Shown: piece by piece, positions 1 through 4,916 of the stretch
Numbering within the stretch: position 1 is the first letter of the stretch
How the letters are laid out: every line of letters begins with the position of its first letter
NCBI GenBank assembly: GCA_016928495.1
Contig: JAFGKQ010000283.1
Span: 1-5,493 of the forward strand
Origin: Candidatus Fermentibacterales bacterium
GTDB lineage: Bacteria > Fermentibacterota > Fermentibacteria > Fermentibacterales > JAFGKQ01
Length of the DNA stretch: 5,493 bases
Direction of reading: 5' to 3'
Made by a program: the position numbers and the translations under genes
The notes under the pieces: model-generated
Told to the model about the DNA's origin: nothing
The model's input: only the letters and a program-made list of their open reading frames with translations
The model's database searches: none

Positions 1-65
1 ATCTCGAGGCCCGGAAGGTCGTACAGCCCGGAGCCGCCGATAATGCCGATTCGGAAGTCACCCAT
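1..65 (-). CDS. mtnP: S-methyl-5'-thioadenosine phosphorylase, N-terminal fragment (gene runs off the left edge)
   Basis: The minus strand from the ATG at 65-63 reads MGDFRIGIIGGSGLYDLPGL before the window ends, giving 21 codons. An IGIIGGSGLYDLP-like opening is typical of the MTAP branch of the PNP/MTAP phosphorylases, where the Gly-Gly-Ser-Gly loop (residues 10-13 here) helps bind phosphate. The enzyme family splits methylthioadenosine, a by-product of polyamine synthesis and other SAM-dependent reactions, into adenine and methylthioribose-1-phosphate in the cytoplasm. The start is supported by a strong Shine-Dalgarno GGAGGA (minus strand, 76-71) five bases before ATG. The gene is head-to-head with rlmN. 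The related 5'-methylthioinosine phosphorylases and some purine nucleoside phosphorylases share this opening, so substrate cannot be fixed from 21 residues. The family call is fairly safe; the exact substrate is inference. Confidence 0.8.
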   Translation of the reverse strand, partial: MGDFRIGIIGGSGLYDLPGLE

Positions 66-91
66 TATGTTCCTCCAGAGGCCTGCAATTG

Positions 92-1291
92 ATGTCCAGG
101 AAGAGCGGGCTAGTCCCCCGCGCCCAGTATGACCCGGAGGAGAAAACACTCTTGCCAGAACCGGAGCACGGTGTCAAGGAGCGCCCCCTGCCGGACCTGT
201 CAGGGATGACCCTGGCAGCTCTCTCGGACTGGGTGACCTCGATCGGCCTGCCCCCCTTCAGAGCCGGGCAGTTGTTCCGGTGGATACACGGGCGGCTCGT
301 GAAGGGCTTCGACGAGATGACCGACATCTCGAAGAGCCTCCGGGGCAGGCTCTCCGAAGAGGCCCGGATCACGAGGCTGCAGAGCCTCGAGACCCACAGG
401 TCGGAAGACGGAACGCTCAGAGCGGTTCTCGCCCTGCCGGACGGCCTTCCAGTGGAGACAGTGCTCATCCCGGAGCCCAGGCGCCTGACTGCCTGCCTCT
501 CGACCCAGGTGGGTTGCCGGATGGGCTGCGCGTTCTGCCAGACGGGCAGGCTGGGCCTGCTGAGGGACCTATCCACCTCAGAGATCGTCGCTCAGTTGGA
601 CTGGCTGCGAGGACTGCCGGACTGCGCCGGGAACCGGGTCTCGAACGTCGTCCTGATGGGCATGGGCGAGCCTCTGGACAACAGGGGCCAGGTCTTCCCT
701 GCGCTGGAGATCATCACCGGCGACCTGGGGGCCTCCATAGCCTCGAGACGTGTCACGGTGTCCACCATCGGGCTCACGGACGGAATCGCCGAGATGGAGG
801 GGCTCCCTGGGCAGTACGGGCTTGCCCTGTCCCTTCACGGCGCCCTGCCGGAGACCAGAGCAAGGCTGGTTCCGGGCGCCCCGGAGCAGGACCTCGACGT
901 CCTTGCCGCCTCGCTGGCCTCCTACGCACGCGTGAAGAGAAGAAGAGTGACGATAGAGTACTGCCTCATAGAAGGCGTCAACGACGACAGAGAGCATGCG
1001 GACGCGCTCGCGGCCTTCACCGGCCGGATTCCCTGCAAGATAAACGTGATTCCTCTGAACCCGGTCGGGACCGGTGGCCTGAGGCCTCCGGCGAAGGAGG
1101 GGATCGAGAGGTTCCTGGAATGGCTCTACCCGGTCTGTCAGGCCGTCATCCTCAGGAAGCCAAGGGGGCGCGACATACAGGGTGCCTGCGGTCAGCTCGG
1201 GACTTCTCTGCTTCTCGCTTCGCGCGGGTATGCGCCGGAGAGAGCCTCAGGGAGCCAGGCACAGCATGGCGCTGATCCTCAAGCCCGATAG
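92..1291 (+). CDS. rlmN: Dual-specificity 23S rRNA A2503 / tRNA A37 C2-methyltransferase RlmN (radical SAM)
   Basis: RlmN is a cytoplasmic radical-SAM enzyme that methylates C2 of A2503 in 23S rRNA and, in E. coli, A37 of some tRNAs. Numbering from the TTG at 89 (subtract 1 for the ATG start), an N-terminal RlmN domain spans about 37-105. The radical-SAM cluster CRMGCAFC supplies Cys143, Cys147 and Cys150, preceded by Glu123 and resolving Cys136. A SAM-binding MGMGEP lies at 190-195, then RRRVTIEY, CKINVIPLNP, and GRDIQGACGQL carrying the methyl-carrier Cys367. All residues known to be essential are present. The MGMGEP and CKIN-IP-NP motifs fit RlmN rather than the resistance paralogue Cfr. 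I prefer ATG at 92, ten bases after GAGG (78-81). An adjacent in-frame TTG at 89 is the alternative. About 36 residues precede the conserved domain, somewhat more than in E. coli. The last 15 codons overlap the converging barrel-protein gene. Confidence 0.95.
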   Translation: MSRKSGLVPRAQYDPEEKTLLPEPEHGVKERPLPDLSGMTLAALSDWVTSIGLPPFRAGQLFRWIHGRLVKGFDEMTDISKSLRGRLSEEARITRLQSLETHRSEDGTLRAVLALPDGLPVETVLIPEPRRLTACLSTQVGCRMGCAFCQTGRLGLLRDLSTSEIVAQLDWLRGLPDCAGNRVSNVVLMGMGEPLDNRGQVFPALEIITGDLGASIASRRVTVSTIGLTDGIAEMEGLPGQYGLALSLHGALPETRARLVPGAPEQDLDVLAASLASYARVKRRRVTIEYCLIEGVNDDREHADALAAFTGRIPCKINVIPLNPVGTGGLRPPAKEGIERFLEWLYPVCQAVILRKPRGRDIQGACGQLGTSLLLASRGYAPERASGSQAQHGADPQAR

Positions 1292-1837
1292 ATCGTCCGT
1301 CCCCGCAACGTCGCCGCCGACCTTCGAGTAATCGAATCCGAAATCCACGTCGACGAAGGCGGACGAGCCCGCGTATATCCTCGCCCCGAGCTCGACCCCT
1401 CCGAGGAACCCGCCGGTCGCGGTGTTGGCCCCTTCTTCGGTGGAGTCCCAGGCAAGCAGCCCACCTCCGTAGAGGCCGGCAAAGAGCTCTATCGCCCTCG
1501 GGCCCGCGTAACGGCGGTACAGCGGGAAGATCCGGTACCCCAGAAACAGAGGAACGGTGGAGACGCCGTCGCAGCCCTCCAGGCTGCATCCCGCGCTGCA
1601 GTAGCCGGTATGCAGGTAGAGCACGTTGCCCAGGCTCATGGGAATCTGTATGCCAGCTCTGAAGGCCGGTCCTGCGTCCAGATCGGATTCGAACTCGATG
1701 CCGGTCGGGATCCAGGCTCCCCCCCCGACGCAGATCTCGACCGATTGCCGGTCGGAGTAGGCGGCCGGCGTGCCCGGGAGAATCCCGAGGAGCAGAAGCG
1801 CAACCGAAAGCCCCGATACCATCACTGATCGTCTCAT
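1247..1837 (-). CDS. Exported small outer-membrane beta-barrel-like protein, function unknown
   Basis: This is a 196-residue protein I cannot assign to a named family. It begins with a clear signal peptide: MRRS, a hydrophobic core over about 7-20, and a likely signal peptidase I cut after PAA (residue 26). The mature part is rich in Gly and alternating hydrophobic residues. I read roughly eight amphipathic strands (about 32-42, 57-67, 71-82, 93-103, 114-128, 140-152, 159-170, 183-193), the plan of small OmpA/OmpX/OmpW-like barrels. The C-terminus ends in Pro rather than the usual aromatic residue, which weakens the outer-membrane call slightly. It has cysteines at 36, 80, 84, 89 and 193, unusual for a barrel. 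ATG is supported by AAAGGA (1851-1846) eight bases upstream. It starts 18 bases after the corrinoid adenosyltransferase stop and is probably cotranscribed with it. Its 3' end overlaps rlmN. A periplasmic beta-sandwich protein is the main alternative. Confidence 0.75.
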   Translation of the reverse strand: MRRSVMVSGLSVALLLLGILPGTPAAYSDRQSVEICVGGGAWIPTGIEFESDLDAGPAFRAGIQIPMSLGNVLYLHTGYCSAGCSLEGCDGVSTVPLFLGYRIFPLYRRYAGPRAIELFAGLYGGGLLAWDSTEEGANTATGGFLGGVELGARIYAGSSAFVDVDFGFDYSKVGGDVAGTDDLSGLRISAMLCLAP

Positions 1838-1855
1838 CTGTCTCGTCCTTTCGCC

Positions 1856-2386
1856 CTACAGCTCTATCCCTCTCCTCGCTTCCAGGCCCTCGGTCGCGTA
1901 GTAGTGGCGGACCTCCCTCATCTCGGTCACCAGGTCTGCCGCGTCCATGATCCGGGCAGTAGCGTTCCTGCCGGTGATGACCAGCTCCACGTCGGGTCTC
2001 CTCTCATCGATCAGAGCCAGCACATCGGCCTCGTCGAGAAACCCCATGTATACGGCGACGCAGACCTCGTCGCCTACGACGACGTCGTACTCCCCCGAGG
2101 TAGCGGCCTCTCTCAGCCGCGAGAGCCCCCGGGCCGCCCTCGCTCTGTCCTCTTCGGAAGGCCCCTCGCCGGGCCCCAGCAGCCTTCCCGTTCCGAAGTG
2201 CTCCATTAGCAAGAGTCCGGGACACAGCTCGGCCAGGCGCTGCTCCGAGCTCCCGGGCCCCTTCATCATCTGCCCGAAGTAGACCCTCAGCCCGGCGCAG
2301 GCCGCTCTCACCGCGAGACCAAGAGCCGCAGTGGTCTTCCCCTTGCCGTCACCCGTGTAGACATGTACCCTGGCCCTCTTCGACAA
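1856..2386 (-). CDS. cobO: Corrinoid (cob(I)yrinic acid a,c-diamide) adenosyltransferase, CobA/CobO/BtuR family
   Basis: This cytoplasmic family transfers the 5'-deoxyadenosyl group of ATP to the cobalt of reduced corrinoids, making adenosylcobalamin or its precursors in de novo synthesis and salvage. The 176-residue protein has the family's unusual P-loop GDGKGKTT at 12-19, a Walker-B-like VVVGDEV (Asp106-Glu107), LVITGRNA at 135-142, and a C-terminal ADLVTEMREVRHYY (150-163) followed by ARRGIEL, lining up along BtuR/CobO. It lacks the roughly 25-residue N-terminal extension that E. coli BtuR carries ahead of the P-loop, as do other short members. The start is TTG at 2386-2384, with AAGGGA (2399-2394) seven bases upstream and no ATG or GTG before the P-loop. 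It is the first gene of a two-gene minus-strand unit with the barrel protein and is read away from pckA. No cobalamin riboswitch fits in the 128-base upstream gap. Family confident; the choice between cobA, cobO and btuR names is arbitrary. Confidence 0.92.
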   Translation of the reverse strand: MSKRARVHVYTGDGKGKTTAALGLAVRAACAGLRVYFGQMMKGPGSSEQRLAELCPGLLLMEHFGTGRLLGPGEGPSEEDRARAARGLSRLREAATSGEYDVVVGDEVCVAVYMGFLDEADVLALIDERRPDVELVITGRNATARIMDAADLVTEMREVRHYYATEGLEARRGIEL

Positions 2387-2393
2387 ACCCCGG

Positions 2394-2399
2394 TCCCTT
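2394..2399 (-). promoter_or_regulatory. Shine-Dalgarno site deciding the TTG start of cobO
   Basis: Minus-strand AAGGGA lies seven bases before TTG at 2386-2384. The P-loop begins at residue 12 from this start and no other usable start codon precedes it, so this site fixes the TTG start. Confidence 0.7.
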
Positions 2400-2414
2400 C
2401 GCGCGATGCACCGG

Positions 2415-2431
2415 CGGACTAGTCCGATCGG
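2415..2431. promoter_or_regulatory. Two interlocking palindromes, possible operator
   Basis: CGGACTAGTCCG (2415-2426) is a perfect 12-base palindrome. It overlaps by three bases a second perfect one, CCGATCGG (2424-2431). They lie just downstream of the predicted start point of the minus-strand cobO promoter and about 85-100 bases upstream of pckA. That is a sensible place for a repressor to block cobO or for a regulator to act on both units. A palindrome without a loop does not form a good terminator hairpin, so an operator is the likelier reading. GC-rich DNA produces short palindromes by chance, and no regulator gene is in view. Confidence 0.35.
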
Positions 2432-2440
2432 TCGGTCCTC

Positions 2441-2469
2441 ATTATGCTTCCCTATCGTTCCCGCGTCAC
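2441..2469 (-). promoter_or_regulatory. Candidate sigma-70-type promoter for the cobO unit
   Basis: On the minus strand GTGACG (2469-2464, 4 of 6 matches to TTGACA) is followed by a 17-base spacer and CATAAT (2446-2441, 5 of 6 matches to TATAAT). The expected start is near 2434, giving a leader of about 48 bases before the cobO TTG. It is the best promoter match I can find by eye in the divergent region, but the organism's own promoter preferences are unknown. Confidence 0.5.
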
Positions 2470-2514
2470 ATGCCAGTCGACGCCACCTGAAGCCGCATTT
2501 CGACGGGAGAGGTC

Positions 2515-4173
2515 ATGGGTTTTCACGATGAGCTCCGGGCTCTGCTCGAATCGAGGAGAGCGATAGTCAGGGAGAACATCCCGAGATCGAGGATGATCAG
2601 GGAGGCGATAGAAAACCGCGAATGCGTGCCGGCCCGCTGCGGGGCGCTCGCCACCTGGACACCGGTTGAGTCCAGCGGCAGAAGCCCCAAGGACACCATG
2701 ATAGTCCGGCGCCCCGAGAGCGAGTCCAACATAGATTGGACCAGCCCCAACAACATACCCATGACTCCCGGGACATTCGACATGCTCCTGGAGGATGCCC
2801 TCGCCACCCTGAGGGACAAGTCCGATCGCATCTACGTTACGGACAGGAGCCTGGGCGCCGACGACTCCTACACGCTTCCAGTCAGGACCGTCACGGACTG
2901 GGCCGCCTCGGCCCTGTTCACGGACAACATGTTCCGGCCGGTCCCCGAGGGGGGGTTCCGGAGCAGCTGCTTCAGTGACAGGCCCTTCACGCTGATAGCC
3001 CTTCCCTACCACAAGCTCGACCCCGTCCGCTACGAGGGCAGGTTCCGAGTGGACCCCAGGCTCGGCCACACCTCCACCATGGCGGTGGCCATGGACATGG
3101 ACCGGTTCCTCGGCGTGGTCTACGGCTCCGCCTACGGCGGAAGCGTGAAGAAGCTCATGTTCACGGTCATGAACTACATCCTCCCGGCCGAGAGCATCCT
3201 TCCCCTGCACTGCAGCGCCAACGAGGGGCCGCAGGGCGACATGGCGCTGCTCCTCGGTCTTTCCGGGACGGGCAAGACAACGCTCTCTGCGGACCCCTCC
3301 AGAGCGCTTCTCGGAGACGACGAGCATGGCTGGACTGACCACGGGGTGAGCAACTTCGAGAACGGCTGCTACGCGAAGCTCATCGACCTGAATCCCCTCA
3401 AGGAGCCGGAGATCCACAACGCCTGCTTCCACGAGGCCCCGGTCGAGGAGCACGGCGCGATCATCGAGAACGCCATGATGTACCCATGGGGGGAGTTCGA
3501 CCTGTTCGACGACAGGTTCACCCCCAACTCCAGGGGATCCTACCCCCTCACCTACCTCAGCAACATCAAGCCCTCCTCCAGAGGCGGTCATCCCAGGACC
3601 ATTCTCTTCCTGACGGCGGACGCGAACGGAGTGCTCCCGCCCATCTCTCGCCTTACGACCGAGCAGGCGATGCTCTGGTTCCTCATGGGCTACACGAGCA
3701 AGCTGGCAGGGACCGAGACCGGCATAGTCGACCCCAAGAGCACCTTCTCCAGGTTCTTCGGAGAGCCTTTCATGCCCAGGAACCCTGACGTCTACGCGAC
3801 CATGCTCGGTGACAGGCTCAGGAAGCACGGGACGAAGGTCTACCTGGTCAACACGGGTTGGAGCGGTGGACCCTACGGAACGGGATCCAGGATCGACCTC
3901 CCGATAACCAGGCAGATGGTCCACGCGGCTCTGGACGGAAGCCTGGAGAGCGTCGAATACGATCCGGACCCCATCTTCAAGGTCAGCGTTCCCAGAAGCT
4001 GCCCGGGCATCGACGATCCCTCCATCCTGACGCCTGTGAACACCTGGCAGGACAGACAGCTCTACGATCAGAGAGCCGCGAAGCTGGCCTCCGAGTTCGC
4101 CGCGCATTTCGAGAAGGCCTACGCCGACAAGGGAATACCGGAGGAAATCGCCGCCGCATGCCCCGGCAGATAG
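2515..4173 (+). CDS. pckA: Phosphoenolpyruvate carboxykinase (ATP-type)
   Basis: PckA converts oxaloacetate and ATP to phosphoenolpyruvate, CO2 and ADP, the first committed step of gluconeogenesis. In some fermenters it runs in reverse to fix CO2 and make ATP. The 552-residue protein is near the usual 530-540 for the cytoplasmic ATP-type enzyme. Visible motifs: ESSGRSPKD with substrate Arg56; VKKLMFTVMNY with metal-site Lys212/213; LPLHCSAN with His232; P-loop GLSGTGKTT at 248-256; kinase-2 LLGDDEHGW with Asp268/269; FENGCYAK at 281-288; Arg340 in SRGSYP; LTADANGVLPPISRL at 366-380; TGWSGGPYGTGSRI at 447-460. All expected catalytic residues are there. FENGCYAK replaces the common FEGGCYAK. 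ATG is supported by GGGAGAGG (2505-2512). It leads a unit with a HAD phosphatase and a transporter, and diverges from cobO. The P-loop and metal motifs argue against the GTP-type enzyme. Confidence 0.97.
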   Translation: MGFHDELRALLESRRAIVRENIPRSRMIREAIENRECVPARCGALATWTPVESSGRSPKDTMIVRRPESESNIDWTSPNNIPMTPGTFDMLLEDALATLRDKSDRIYVTDRSLGADDSYTLPVRTVTDWAASALFTDNMFRPVPEGGFRSSCFSDRPFTLIALPYHKLDPVRYEGRFRVDPRLGHTSTMAVAMDMDRFLGVVYGSAYGGSVKKLMFTVMNYILPAESILPLHCSANEGPQGDMALLLGLSGTGKTTLSADPSRALLGDDEHGWTDHGVSNFENGCYAKLIDLNPLKEPEIHNACFHEAPVEEHGAIIENAMMYPWGEFDLFDDRFTPNSRGSYPLTYLSNIKPSSRGGHPRTILFLTADANGVLPPISRLTTEQAMLWFLMGYTSKLAGTETGIVDPKSTFSRFFGEPFMPRNPDVYATMLGDRLRKHGTKVYLVNTGWSGGPYGTGSRIDLPITRQMVHAALDGSLESVEYDPDPIFKVSVPRSCPGIDDPSILTPVNTWQDRQLYDQRAAKLASEFAAHFEKAYADKGIPEEIAAACPGR

Positions 4174-4176
4174 AGC

Positions 4177-4180
4177 GGAG
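4177..4180 (+). promoter_or_regulatory. Shine-Dalgarno site deciding the TTG start of the HAD phosphatase
   Basis: GGAG lies nine bases before TTG at 4190-4192. No ATG or GTG occurs between here and the catalytic DVDGT motif at residue 11, so the TTG is effectively forced. Confidence 0.6.
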
Positions 4181-4189
4181 CCCTGTCTC

Positions 4190-4891
4190 TTGAGCAACCG
4201 AACGCTGCTGCTGCTGTTCGACGTGGACGGCACACTGGTGGATTCCGCCGGCTCGGGCAGCAGATCCGTGCGCAAGGCAGTCGAGGCGCTTCACGGCGAC
4301 GCCAGCGTGTTCGACCGCGTGCAGTTCGCCGGAAGGACGGACATGGTCATAGTCTCCGACGCCCTGAGGCTCCTTGGCGTCGAGCCTCTTCCAGAGAGGC
4401 TGGAGGAAGTGCGCCTGCTGTACCTTGCCAAGCTGGCGAGCGAGCTCGAGGCCGCCGGAGACAGAGCGAAGGCGCTCCCCGGCGTCACGGATCTCCTCGC
4501 GCGACTCCACGTGGATCCCTGCTTCCAGACGGGGATCCTGACCGGCAACTGGAGCGACGGGGCGAGGATGAAGCTCTCGCACTGCGGGATATGGCATTTC
4601 TTTCCTTTCGGGGCCTTCGGGGAGGACGGGCCCGAGCGGGAGAGGCTCGTGGGACCGGCGCTCGAGCGCGCAGGGGCATGGTCGGGCCGGAGCTTCCGCC
4701 ACGAGGAGGTCTGGGTCATCGGTGACACCCCTCTCGACGTGCGATGCGGTATCGAGAACGGCACCCGCACTCTGGCAGTCGCGACAGGGCCATACACCCG
4801 CAGCCAGCTCGAGCGGGCCGGAGCGGACATCGTGATCGACGCTATCGACACCGCCACCGACCTGGAGGCGATGCTCCTCGATTTCCACTGA
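4190..4891 (+). CDS. HAD-superfamily hydrolase, phosphoglycolate phosphatase (Gph)-like
   Basis: This is a 233-residue cytoplasmic haloacid dehalogenase-fold phosphatase. Motif I is LLFDVDGTLVDS, with nucleophile Asp11 and acid/base Asp13. A helical cap follows at about 20-90. Motif II is Thr118 in GILTGN; the motif III lysine is probably Lys128; motif IV is VIGDTPLDVRCG with Asp179 and Asp183. FGAFGEDGPERERLV (141-154) and the LAVATGPYT region match the Gph-like subgroup. Such enzymes remove phosphate from 2-phosphoglycolate or other small phosphate esters; the substrate cannot be read from sequence. It starts with TTG 16 bases after the pckA stop and is followed after 25 bases by a transporter gene, so it is probably cotranscribed with both. 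A role in clearing a phosphorylated side product of carbon metabolism is plausible but inferred. Other HAD activities (pyrophosphatase, beta-phosphoglucomutase-like) are less likely but possible. Confidence 0.9.
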   Translation: MSNRTLLLLFDVDGTLVDSAGSGSRSVRKAVEALHGDASVFDRVQFAGRTDMVIVSDALRLLGVEPLPERLEEVRLLYLAKLASELEAAGDRAKALPGVTDLLARLHVDPCFQTGILTGNWSDGARMKLSHCGIWHFFPFGAFGEDGPERERLVGPALERAGAWSGRSFRHEEVWVIGDTPLDVRCGIENGTRTLAVATGPYTRSQLERAGADIVIDAIDTATDLEAMLLDFH

Positions 4892-4905
4892 GTAGCGGGA
4901 GCTCG

Positions 4906-4911
4906 AAAGGG
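4906..4911 (+). promoter_or_regulatory. Shine-Dalgarno site deciding the TTG start of the transporter
   Basis: AAAGGG lies five bases before TTG at 4917-4919. An in-frame TAG at 4893-4895 closes the frame upstream, and no ATG occurs in frame before the first membrane helix. Confidence 0.65.
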
Positions 4912-4916
4912 CGGAC

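Larger units (their letters stand above)
2387..2514. promoter_or_regulatory. Divergent control region between cobO and pckA
   Basis: This is the only sizeable non-coding stretch in the window (128 bases). It must hold the promoters for both the minus-strand cobO unit and the plus-strand pckA unit. It contains a good minus-strand promoter candidate, a double palindrome, and the Shine-Dalgarno sites of both genes (minus AAGGGA at 2399-2394; plus GGGAGAGG at 2505-2512 just before the pckA ATG). I see no tRNA, riboswitch or strong terminator in it. The plus-strand promoter is not obvious: TATGCT at 2443-2448 is only a weak -10 with a poor -35. Confidence 0.6.

Noticed and set aside
280-1275. 331-residue plus-strand frame inside rlmN
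   Set aside because: It is a frame-shifted reading of rlmN with Arg/Gly/Pro-rich content and no motif; rlmN has every catalytic residue in the other frame.
92-1291. Cfr-type antibiotic-resistance methyltransferase instead of RlmN
   Set aside because: MGMGEP (Cfr has MGMGEA), the CKINVIPLNP block, the RVTIEY strand and the housekeeping setting fit RlmN better.
2387-2514. Cobalamin riboswitch upstream of cobO
   Set aside because: The gap is 128 bases and the predicted leader about 48 bases, too short for a typical cobalamin riboswitch, and I see no B12-box-like core.
2452-4275. 607-residue open frame on the minus strand, opposite pckA
   Set aside because: It lies wholly across a confidently identified pckA. 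Its translation shows no domain and is rich in Val, Gly, Glu and Arg, as expected from reading GC-rich codons backwards. It also has no sensible start context.
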